DNA of 64,000 bases from Ectocarpus siliculosus. Its lineage: Eukaryota; Sar; Phaeophyceae; Ectocarpales; Ectocarpaceae. Position 1 is the first letter of the stretch; the number at the start of each line of letters is the position of its first letter. A program made the position numbers and the translations under genes. Shown here one piece after another: positions 47,401 to 56,935 of this stretch. The stretch lies in assembly GCA_000310025.1 (NCBI GenBank), contig FN649729.1:1676283-1740282 (forward strand). The letters run 5' to 3'. A model generated the notes under the pieces. That model was not told the DNA's origin. It saw only the letters and a program-made list of their open reading frames with translations, and searched no databases.

Positions 47401-50400
47401 GAGTATATCTCATTTCCCAGTGAAAAAGAGAGACCTGGAGAAAAAAAAAAAAAATCTCGCCTTAAGACCCATGTCTATGGTTTCAAAATGTTGGAAATAA
47501 ATCTCCAAATGTTGTCAAAGATTTGCGCGCGAATATCTGCTAAAGGAACATTTGAGTACCGTTTTTATGCGCAAAAATATCTTATCGTGTGGTTTTCTCG
47601 GAATGCAGCAGAAGTGCGGCGGGAATCGTGGTCTACTGCTACCAAACGATTTGATACAGACAAACCACAAAAGCGTCATGGAAACTGAATGTAACGAGCT
47701 CGCAAAGATTTCCCCACAACCCTTGATGCACTGAGCTGATGCTGTGCCCGCCAATATGTGGCGATAGCGCTCCGGGTGTGCGAGAAAAAATGTTCTCGGA
47801 GTCAAAAAGAGACCAAAACGTGCGTCAGCGCTTCCCAACGGCAAAAAGTCGGCCGCTTGAGGATACGTGAGTACAAACCTATCCAGCTCTCGCCCGTTAG
47901 ACGATCGATTCACGTTTTTTCTTCTTGGGTGTCTTCTCCATCAACGACTCTCACCCGGTTGCGCGTGGGTTGGCAGTGGCCGTGCTCAGTCGGCAGGGAG
48001 GCACATCGTTGTGCGTGCAAAGTTGTGGACACAACGCTTTTTTCGTTTTTTTTTTTCACTTGAATAGAGAGGACTTGTTCCTCCGTCCCAAAAAAGACTT
48101 TTTCAACACGTCGAGTTCACAGCGACGCGCCTCCCTGCCTGTTAAGTACGTCCACTGCTGAACCACGCACACCCGGATGAGAGCCATTGATGGAGAAGAC
48201 ACCCAAGAAGACAAAACATGAATCGATGGTCTAGAGGACGAGAGCTGGATAGTTTTGTACTCACCTCTCCTCTCAAGCAGCCGACTTTTTGCCGTTCGGA
48301 GACACAAACCACGTTTTCTCCGTGCCCTCCAAACCCCCCCGTCTGTTTTTTGTGCACGCTTGACGAGCTCCCGCCATGTATCAGCCGGCAAAACATTGAC
48401 ACGGTGACTCTAGGGTTGTCCGGATCCCTCTATGAGCTTGCTACGTTGAGTGTGCGCTGCGCAGTGGTTAGTGTTTAGGACGGAAGGGGCGGTCGGCTAC
48501 TAATCTCGCCGCTCTTGGAAAAGATTTTCGCGACCTGCCCCATTTCAAAATGTTTGTCAAACATTTTGTCAAACGAGCGACTTTTGCCCCATTTGAAAAT
48601 GTTTGGGAACATTTTGCCGAAGATTTTCTCCCATAAAAAGTGAAACAAAATCTTTATTCACAAACCTTTGAAAATTTCGACATTTTCGCGCGAAGATTTG
48701 GCAACCATAAACATGGGTCTAAAAAGGGTGCAGAAACATTTTTCGCGCCTGCGGCGAGAAAATGCCGCGCCAATATTTTTCGCCTGCGGCGAAAAAAAGC
48801 GCGACGGATTTTTTGAGGCGCGGAATGCCGCGCCCGCGGCCCGGGGCGCGCGTTTCCATGTTTAAAAGAAAATAATGCGGGGCCACGCCAGCGCGCGCCA
48901 TTAAGAGAATGCTGCTCTGAAGTCTGGCCTGCCAACGCCAACGTCCAGCACCACCTCGTACTTCACACGCCTAGGGTATTTGGGCTTGACTGGAGATACT
49001 CCAACGATTGCACTATTGCCAACCACAGCAACCTGCACATCACGGCCGACCAGTCAGCTAGGTTAAGGAACGCCACCGTCATCACGGTGCCGAATGGTCA
49101 CTCCGACTCGTTCCAAGAGAAGATTGCAGAATTCTTCAACTCCGGAGAAGGTTCTGATCTTGCGATCCCCGCACAATCACCGTGCCCGTACTGCGCAGAG
49201 ACCATCGCCTTTCATACGCAAGTGGACGTTGCTTCCTTAGACTGGAGATACGGCACCGGACAGTTTATTTTTCAGGTGTTCGCAAGTCTTCCTGGGCCGT
49301 GATGACCTGGCCATGTCGCCCTCATTGACTGTAACTTTGGGGCGGAATTCTCCCTTGTTGGAGTTTCTTATCATCTTCCTCTTGGCGGCGGCTCCCGCAA
49401 CCACTTCGCCACTCAAATGCGTTCGAGGGGTCGGTGGCACAAATACGACTGCCTACAAGGCGGCCTTACAACCTCTTCTGACGACTTCGACCCTACCTGG
49501 CACGAGTCACACCCCTACATGCTGGTCTACCTGCGGACTTCGATGTGCATCGCTACACCGCCGGCCTATGATGAAGCCCATCAGGACGACCAACTCGTAC
49601 GAACAACGCTACACCGGGTGACATGGCTACCGGAAGCCCTTCCGGTCGGACAATGCCAAGCGACCACCATAGTTCTGCACCTGTCAGCCCGTCGGGGAGA
49701 GCTGCATGATATCCACTACCTGTACTTTCTAGGTGCTTTGTTTCGTTTTTCTGCTCAGTCGTTTCAGCGTGAGTGCTCTTCTGCAACTTGTCTAGGATAG
49801 GTGTGCTATGTCAATCTTTAGTTAGTAGTAGTGTGCCAATCGAACGTGTCCATGTCGTACGAGACTGTAACAATCTTCCTGTAAGCTGATCGGGCGTCTT
49901 CATGTCTACACACCTTGGGTTGTTACCCCATGCTTGGTTACCCCAAGCTTGCTTACCCGCTGAAAAATTCGAAAGCTTTTGACAGGCAACGTGACGGTAC
50001 TCGTCGAGTTGCTATCACAATGCGCCCCAACATTCAGCCGCGAAATAACGAACACAAGCAGCTCACTGCTCATACAAGCCAAATCGCCTGGCCTTCATCT
50101 CCTCTGGACACGTTGCTTCGTGGACGTGATTCCCTGAGCCTATACCATTTCACTCCTACAATGATTGCGCCCAACATTCAGCCACGAAAGGAATTGCTCG
50201 CTCGCACTGGCCAAACCGACTTCACCTTGATGCTCGCCAGGCCTTGATTTCGATAGAGGTCCCCCAATATGTGTTTCTCCCAGTTGGAATCGCTGTAGCG
50301 ATCCAAGATCTTGGCAAAGTCCGGATTTGACAGCGGCGGAGACCTTAGAAGGGATCTCGCTTCCTCCCAACCGCTTGGTTCCTCCAAGAGATCAAGCACC

Positions 50401-51056
50401 TTCGCCGTTGCTGCCTGTAGCAAACGGTGATTACAGCAAACATATCAGCATGTCGGGTCCACTACGTGTGGCATGTAACAAAGCAGGCCTCGAAAATTCA
50501 ACTAAAAGCCTTGCAATCATGATTCTCGCCGTGCACTCAGCAGGATGCGGTGCTTCATAGGACCGGTGTGGCTGTGGAGTTTCGTCTGCGCTGAGAGAGG
50601 GTTAGAAACATTTCCCGGGTCTTTGCACCGCATAATTCCCCCTTACGACCACACGGTATTCGAACTATTCTCCATCAGAGCATGAGAGGTCTAATACTTT
50701 CCCAACTCCGAGACTCCAATCGGGACCACATCTAGAACGTCTACAGTATGGCCCACTGTATCATTGCTGCAGATCATTTACGTAGAAACGAAAACCACTG
50801 TTCACAAACGTGGCCAAAACCGGACAAAAACAACAACAATGCATCCTGTTTGGGGGAGTAGGAGATAAAGCGTCGTAAAAGGCCGGCTCACCCGTAGTTT
50901 CACGACGGGAAGCAGCAGAGGGCGCGGCGGCGGTACGGCCGTTCTCCGATCACGCTGAGGGTCCAACGCCGAGGCGGGAGCGGCGAGTCCGCCACAAGCC
51001 GCCGACCCAATCAACAACGTTGAGGACACAAGGCGAACGACAGACGCTCGGGACAT
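41500..51056 (-). CDS. PsbQ-like thylakoid-lumen protein (three exons, 8.5-kb intron)
   Basis: Exons (minus strand): 51056-50892, 50414-50226, 41691-41500, all phase 0, giving about 181 residues. Exon 1 encodes a thylakoid-type signal (RLVSSTLLIGSAACGGL ending APASA, an Ala-x-Ala cleavage site). Exons 2-3 encode helical sequence: VLDLLEEPSGWEEARSLLRS, PDFAKILDRYSDSN, ALDEVMSFALQQQ and ALAASLDDFLALAPPEDL. A lumenal four-helix bundle of about this size and pattern suggests PsbQ (oxygen-evolving-complex) relatives; the assignment is moderate, not certain. The in-frame sequence is open 12 bp above ATG 51056 to a TTTTTCAG, so an upstream exon carrying the ER signal and plastid transit peptide needed in these algae is likely. 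The second intron (41692-50225) houses opposite-strand genes and repeats. Confidence 0.55.
41825..41885. repeat. Short direct repeat near one end of the giant intron
   Basis: About 55 bp with the core GTTGCTTCGTGGACGCGATT recur near 50104-50162 (roughly 80% alike), close to the opposite end of the same intron. Confidence 0.6.
41902..42690 (+). repeat. ~0.8-kb dispersed repeat R, copy 1
   Basis: Starts TTAGCTTCAGTCTCATCG and recurs in the same orientation at 63175-63985 with about 80-85% similarity and indels. Shared blocks include CCCGACCCGGTCTCAAATGC, GTCTCTGTCGCTTTGGGCTG and TTGAGCGATAAGG. Both copies end near an AATAAA, suggesting a transcribed, polyadenylated element. There is no coding or terminal repeat, so the class is unknown (SINE-like or an untranslated transposon remnant). 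Confidence 0.8.
43287..44047 (+). CDS. Zinc-ribbon-like protein, two exons, cut by gap
   Basis: Exon 1 is 43287-43414 (ATG 43287, ends GAGAAAA|GTGAGT, phase 2). Exon 2 starts at 43962 after GTCGACAG and runs into the gap. The product carries VCLKCKSTEFG, then CLACDVHVSLSMEEPDE, giving two C-x2-C pairs. A third C-x2-C follows in the diverged inverted copy beyond the gap (NCFFCRM), so a multi-Cys zinc-binding fold is likely. The N-terminus is short and charged (EEAAKK). I do not recognise the family. The gene lies inside the giant intron of the PsbQ-like gene on the opposite strand. Confidence 0.5.
43753..44047. repeat. Inverted duplication, left arm
   Basis: Reverse-complement match to 44098-44452 across the 50-base gap. 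It covers the intron and second exon of the zinc-ribbon gene. The arms are near-identical outside the exon end and differ inside it. Confidence 0.85.
44048..44097. other. Assembly gap (50 N)
   Basis: Located at the centre of the inverted duplication. Confidence 1.
44098..44452. repeat. Inverted duplication, right arm, with second zinc-ribbon exon
   Basis: On the minus strand it carries a copy of exon 2 (44240-44104) bounded by GTCGACAG| and CCTACTG|GTAAGA. The product is CLACDVHVSLSMEEPDE followed by NCFFCRMTIGYSVQYHRMMD. It is longer than the gap-truncated left exon and differs from it in sequence (ESRKGSFN versus PDKSTMGS), so it is not just the same read placed twice. Its upstream exon is absent: plus-strand helicase coding begins within 10 bp of the arm's end. 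Confidence 0.7.
44462..49800 (+). CDS. Pif1-family helicase fused to a USP-type ubiquitin peptidase, interrupted
   Basis: Helicase motifs occur in order: FGLNRKQRLAF, Walker A GGAGTGKS (44817-44840), LAIEEVSMIG (motif II), VVVMLGDFNQLR (motif III), GYLSSVYRSQGQ and AAVYVALSRAT (46400-46530). After a basic linker, LPNSDNNCFLNSSLALALAA (46798-46860) is a USP Cys box. CPYC at 49177 looks like a USP zinc pair, and LVGVSYHLP, NHFATQM and HPYMLVYLR (49350-49540) form the USP His box. GT-AG introns are visible (about 45232-45357 and 46981-47078, the latter phase 0). Roughly three frame disruptions or unmodelled introns, plus a ~1.7-kb insertion at 47200-48905, mean it is probably not working as read. 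Pif1-type helicases of this form occur in Helitron-like transposons and as host genes. No Rep/HUH domain or Helitron end is seen. The true 5' end is uncertain. Confidence 0.65.
47200..48905. mobile_element. Insertion with long hairpin inside the USP region
   Basis: This segment separates the USP Cys-box half from the finger and His-box half and has no coding of its own. It contains an inverted repeat with arms at about 47755-48060 and 48078-48390 (~300 bp, roughly 80% complementary, ~20-bp spacer). On either side lie GC-rich palindromic sequences (GGGCCGCAGGCCC near 47212; several GCCTGCGGCGA units near 48750-48795) and AAAATGTTTGTCAAACATTT, a near-perfect palindrome near 48548. No clear target duplication was found. 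The class is unknown; a composite fold-back element is the best description. Confidence 0.6.
50104..50162. repeat. Short direct repeat near the other end of the giant intron
   Basis: Partner of 41825-41885. Next to it a second short duplication (CCCAACATTCAGCC, at about 50027 and 50171) is also present. Confidence 0.6.
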
Positions 51057-52422
51057 GGACTCTGGCTGCTGAAAAACAAGAGGGGGCGCGGGCGGGGAAC
51101 AGGAACATTGAAGTTAGTCTGGTGGACCCTGATAAACTGTTGAGTACGAAAAGGGAGAGAGATGTTACAGACAGCAGTATCCGGGGAGGACGAACAGGGG
51201 TGTAGGTGCCCATGCGGGTACATGTGCAAGTTCAACAATTTACAGAGACTGGACCGACCAGATCGAGCTAGCTCTTTCGAAGGGCATGTCCCTCGTGATC
51301 GCAAGGCACACTGATTGTAGGTGATCTGTGTATGTTTGCTCTATGATGATATGTAAGACATAGATGAGCTAGCTCCTGATCTGTCCCTGCTGGTCCCTAT
51401 GCATTTATTTTTTATTTTAACGTTAAAACAGGGCCTCACATGCGAGGAGGCAAAAGCGCAACCTCTACAGGTAGTAAATAGTAACTATTGATGTGGGTTT
51501 CAGAAAGAGTGGGGTATCATGAGCGGGCGATAATTTTTTTGTTCCCTCTTGGGATTCAAACCTTGTGTTTTGTTAACCGCTTAAGCAATTGGGTGCAAGC
51601 CACTCTCGATTTTATTAATCAGTTCCAGGTGGTACTGGGTACTGGGTAGTCAAATGAAAGGGTAGAGTAAACGAACCGAGGACAACACCCCCCCCCCCCC
51701 CCGACAATCCCTCAAAAAGCGAGGGTAGTGCTATTTTGGTGCTATGTACTCGGTAGTTTGCTCCATTACTCTGTACTCCTGTATAAAATACGTGGAACTC
51801 TAACGTACCTGTGCTAGCGAGGCCGTTATAACTTACTCAGAACGGCCACACAACACTTCACTTTTCATATTTGCGTTTCATCATCATATACCTACGACAT
51901 GCGATACCAATCATGTACCTTGTCCTGAACTGAGTCGTCAAGAGTGCAGGCTGTGTCAGAAGACGGCCGCCGTGCCGAGAAACGCGGGCGATGTCGAGTG
52001 TGGGATATGCGCCCAACCCATGAGCTCGACGCTGATGCAACAAGCGTCGGCTCCGCCACCCAACCTAGGGCCATGCCTCCGTCTGTTCCACTGCTGCTGC
52101 TCGTGGTAGCTTGACCTTGGAAGAACCGCTGGCGACTGGCGGCGTAGCGGAGATTGCAAAGATTGCACCAAAAGCAGGCTACGTAATGTCGCCGCTTCGG
52201 TGCCGTCTTTGGCCAATCAACAATCTACAAGGATACTGGTTTTTTTCGTAGAGGGGGGTGGAGGTGGGAGATCCTGGAAAAAAAAAAAACAGGGAGGATA
52301 GAGAGGGTTGGAGAGAGAAAAGAGAAATGGTCGCGCCCAGGACAGATCAGAGTGAGACAACACCCCACACCTTCCTACACACACCTTCATCTCCTCTCTC
52401 AACTCCTCCACTTTTAGAAACC
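51057..52422. promoter_or_regulatory. Divergent intergenic region (PsbQ-like / aldolase)
   Basis: Separates the divergent PsbQ-like and aldolase genes and so holds both promoters. It has a poly-C tract near 51688-51703 and a degenerate tRNA-like stretch on the minus strand near 51535-51610. Just before the aldolase ATG there is a CT/AC-rich leader (52360-52420) ending CTTTTAGAAACC. No TATA box can be supported. Confidence 0.4.
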
Positions 52423-55400
52423 ATGAAGCTCGTTCTTGCTTCCGCTGCCACCATGGGCGTTGCCTCGGCTTTCGTGGCGCCCTCGTCTTTCTCCGGCGCC
52501 GCCGTCGCCCCCCGCGTCTCGAAGGCGTCGACCTCGACACACATGAGCCTCAGCGAATACAAGGACGAGCTCGCGCAAACCGCGAAGGCGATCGCAGGGC
52601 CAGGTGAGCTAGCTGCCTGCGGCGTGCGGGGCTGCCTGCAAGCGGTGGACCAAGCGGCGCTGCGCTGCGCCGTGTGCCGTTGCTTGTTTGGGGTTGTCTG
52701 GATATGTTTGGGTGTACCTTGCTGTGGTCCTTGCGGCCGGCGCTCTACGCATACGTAACCACATGTTCACGCGTGCGTATGATGGGATGTGCTCATGATG
52801 CGATTTGGGCACGCGGCACCTGAGCCTGGCCCGTGGTCATGCAGTGTGCGCAGTGGGAGCTCTTGACTGGCTACGGGATGTGGGTGTGAGGGTGGTGTGC
52901 CAGCGCAAGGCTCATGCAAAAGAGGGAACCCGTGTATGCGTGTGTGCGGACGTGCCGAAAACGCGGGAAGCAGCAAATCTCGCTGTTTTTTTTAGGCAGA
53001 AGAATGGGTGAAGAAGACCACGAACAACGGCACGTGCATGCGGGGACCACACCGATGATAACGACCGCCGGTCGGCACCGCGAAACCCTTTCTAGTGCCA
53101 GGTTGAGAGATCCAGAGGCGATATGCTTGTCCTGCGAGCTTTGTGTTTTTGCTTGTAAAGAGAGGAGAGAGAACGGGTGACGTGTGCGAGGGAGGGTACC
53201 TTTTTTTTTTTTTCGGGTGAAAAACGTCACTGCTGCTGTCTCGTTTTTACTTCAATACCGGAATTTCCAACCGTGCACCTATGCATACAATATAGCTGCC
53301 GATTTTGTGTGAATTGCGGCGAAGGACGTCGCCCCTGCTTCAGCAGTTGTGGTCTGTGTAGATTTGGTTGTCTAGAGGCTGACTTGAGTGGCCGTCCTAT
53401 GTTCGGACGACAGCCGTGTTTGTCGACTGCAATAGGGACGGTACCCCGAGGGTAGTACAATCGCTACTTACAGCGTACCCATCGATCATTCATCAAGCGC
53501 AGAGGCAGTTTGTACCTGGAAGCGGGCGATGCCATGTTGCATGGATTTCGGCTGGATGAATTCCTTGGTATTGTCTTTTAGAAGCCGAGTAAGCACCAAG
53601 CATGCAATTGTCTCAAGCCAAAACCCAGTCACTCATACACATGCATGCCACGACGATCTAAAAAAAAGGTTCTCGTTTCTTTCGTGTAATGACGTGCACC
53701 ATCATTCATCATGCATGACACATGTTCATACCGTTTTTCTGAACCACAGGCAAGGGTATCTTGGCCGTTGACGAGTCGACCGCCACCATTGGCAAGCGGC
53801 TGGCGTCCATCGGCGTCGACAACACGGAGGAGAACCGCCAGGCCTACAGGGGTAAGTGCCGTGTCACATCACCCCATGTTCATGAACCCCGACATGTGTA
53901 TATCTACCACTAAAGCTGTATGTCAACATGCTACGTGCGTCGTTGGTTCAGTCCACGCGAGGCTCGGCGTGTGTGTGTATTTCTGTCTGATCCGGGGAAG
54001 GGGGGGGGGGGGATAGGGCATCCCGAGAAAGAGATGGCGCGCATGAAACAAGCCCTGGTTGATAGAGTTGGCTCCTTCTTGCTCCTCCGCCTGTGCGGGA
54101 TGCGAAAGTACAGCAGTTTGCCTGTGTATGCATACATGATGCGATACCGGCAGCAGGGTGTCTACCTTGGATGTATGCATACTTGGGCCTAACACCAGCG
54201 ATGCTGCCCATGAAGTGCTATTCGATGTGACGTGCATGCGAACGTGGAGCGCGCTATACAAAATGCTAGGAGCAGGGGGGCGGATTGATTAGTACACTAC
54301 TCCGTAAACGATGTAGGGTGATGGAAGTCCTCAGGCGCTTAGCGCAAACGTGACGCAGTTGTGCATGGGTGTCCACACCGCCGCCGCATACCTCGAGCTA
54401 ACGGAGCTATTTTGCGTAAACATCAGCTGACCTAGCTAGACATCGATTGCTATCGCTCTTGGTTCCAGTCATGATTTCGTGTAAAGTGTAAAATAAACAT
54501 GGACACGAGCAGCATGTTGTGTTCGGCTCCCGTGAAAAACGCCTCTTTGCACCCCCACCCCCTCCTCCACCGTACCGTAGGCATGCTCTTCACCACCCCG
54601 GACCTCGGCAACTACATCTCGGGGGCCATCCTCTACGAGGAGACCCTCTTCCAGAACCACGCCGACGGAACCCCCTTCGTCGACTGCCTCCAGAAGATCG
54701 GCGTCATCCCCGGCATCAAGGTGGACACCGGCCTCTCGCCCCTCCCCGGAGGGCACGAGGTGGAGACGTGGTGCTCGGGCCTCGACGGGCTCGTGGAGCG
54801 CGCGAAGAAGTACTACGCGCAGGGCGCCCGGTTCGCCAAGTGGCGCGCGGTGCTCCAGATCACCTCGGACGGCGCGCCGTCTGCTCTCTCCATCCAGGTT
54901 CGTTCTGTGGTTTTGGTGTTGGTGCTGCTGTTGTTTGGCTCTTTGGGATATGGAGTCGTCTTGCCTCGGGACTGGACGAAGAGGTGGCACTTCAGCCCGA
55001 AGCTCCTTGAGCAGCACGTATTGGTGCGTTCCTTCCTGATAGAGGAACAAGGCGAAGGATTAACAGAGGGTGGCAAGTATCGGAAAGGGGCTTGTTCTGC
55101 GATGTGGAAAAGTTGTGGATGTCCACGTGATGCATTCGCCGTTGAATGTCACAATCACCTCTTTTTTTTTTTGCTTGGCTTGGCACCCTTTAAACGACAT
55201 GCAAGTTGCCCAGCTGTGGGGCCCACCCAACTGGTCTGAAAGCATTTACCGCCGACCCCGACAAGATTCGGTAAGAAACGATGTGTAACTGACGCCAACA
55301 CACCCCTACACGCGCATGTTCTCCTTTTTTTTTTTCATCTCGGGCGTGCAGGAGAACGCTTGGGGACTGGCGCGCTACGCACGCGCCGTCCAGGAGGCGG

Positions 55401-56935
55401 GACTCGTGCCCATCGTTGAGCCGGAGATCCTCATGGACGGCGACCACAACATGGCCACCACCGCCGCTGTGCAGGTTTGTTTTTGGTAGTTTCGCTCTTC
55501 GATCCTCCGTTTTTGTGATTTCCCAGTCAAGTCCCACGTCGGCAGATTCCCAGATTGAAGCTTTTGTCTTGTACGTTCTCTTGCGTGTCGTGACGGCTGT
55601 GCACTTACTTTCGTGTTTTGCCCTTGCAGAGCATATTTCTCTATGTTACTGGTACTTGGGATTCGATTGCACGTAGGAAAAAACTGAAATTCGATTGGAA
55701 GTTGAAGTACGAACGCTATGTGACCCGCGTTGTTTTATTGCAGAAAAGTCACTTGTACAAGGTGCGCATTCCCGTCACCCCCCCCCCCCCCCCCTCCCCT
55801 TTGTGGTGCAAAGACGATTTGCGAAAACATTTTCAAGTCGAAACCCAAGTCAGCTATTGCATTCATGCAGGTATCTGCTTGGGCGCAAGTGTCGATTCTG
55901 GAAAACTCGTCGCTTGGCTTGGACGTTTGTTTTGGTTTGATCCCCGACTCACCCGTTGAGCGAGATTCCCACCGTAAACTCCCGTATGCATACAACAATC
56001 CATGTCACAAAAATTGCTCGATTTGAGCTTGACGCCTCCTCCGCTCGTGTCCCCATTGACCCCAACAACTCGTCTCTTGCCGACCGTGAACACCTGGGTG
56101 TAACAGGAGAAGGTCCTGGCCGCCGTGTACAAGGCTTGCTCCGACAACGGCGTCTACCTGGAAGGCTCCCTGCTCAAGCCCTCCATGACCTGCCCCGGCG
56201 CGGACTGCACCGAGCCCGTCACCCCGGAGGAGGTGGCCGCGACCACCGTTAACGTCTTGGAGCGCCACGTGCCGGCCGCCGTCCCCGGCGTGATGTTCCT
56301 GTCCGGCGGCATGTCCGAGGAAGAGGCGTCGATCAACCTCAACCTCATGAACAGCACACCGCGCAAGGGCCCGTGGTGAGTTTTTTGTTTCCATGTTTTT
56401 GGCGCGTCCACCGTCTAAAGAGGCGAAGTCGATGAAACGCTCAGCAAGACTTTTGAGTGCACGGGGTTTCTCTCATTCAATACCGTAGGTGGAGACGGGG
56501 GGCACATGTTTTGAATTGAAACGACGGTGTGTTTTCGTCCTTTTTTTCTGTTTTCGCATTCTTGACAGGGGCGTTCTTCACTTCATGACACTATATTGTG
56601 TGTTGGTCTCGGTGGATGGTCTTGCCTATTGTCGATTTTTTCCTTGCACGCACGCTTCAAACGCCATTTTCTATACCAGTAATTGTGAACTCACATTTTT
56701 TGTTTTTTCCGCCGCCGCCGCCGTATTTTGCAGGTCGCTCTCCTTCTCGTACGGCCGCGCCCTCCAGCAGTCCACCCTCAAGGCGTGGCAGGGCAAGGCC
56801 GAGAACCTCGAGGCCGCGCAGGCGCAATTGAAGGCACGCGCGCAGGCCAACTCGGAGGCCAACCTCGGCAAGTACGTGGCGGGCTCCCAGCCGTCGGCCG
56901 ACGAGACCCTCTTCGTGAAGGGCTACAAGTACTAA
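52423..56935 (+). CDS. FBA: Class I fructose-bisphosphate aldolase, plastid-targeted (six exons)
   Basis: Exons: 52423-52603, 53750-53851, 54581-54897, 55352-55474, 56107-56375, 56734-56935; phases agree, giving 397 residues. It interconverts fructose-1,6-bisphosphate with dihydroxyacetone phosphate and glyceraldehyde-3-phosphate (Calvin cycle and plastid glycolysis). The N-terminus [20 protein letters not shown] is a signal peptide with the ASAF-type junction of stramenopile plastid precursors, followed by a Ser/Ala-rich transit region. [11 protein letters not shown] (residues 61-71, Asp68), FAKWR, IVEPEIL and [10 protein letters not shown] (Schiff-base Lys265) are the class I catalytic blocks, and [11 protein letters not shown] is the phosphate-binding loop. 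The C-terminus ends GYKY, with the terminal Tyr typical of class I. All introns have GT-AG ends. The start has a CT-rich leader and no competing upstream ATG in frame. Confidence 0.95.

Noticed and set aside
51535-51610. tRNA-like stretch on the minus strand (GGTTTGAATCCC B box)
   Set aside because: The A-box-like sequence is about 16 bp too close and no cloverleaf forms; at most a relic.
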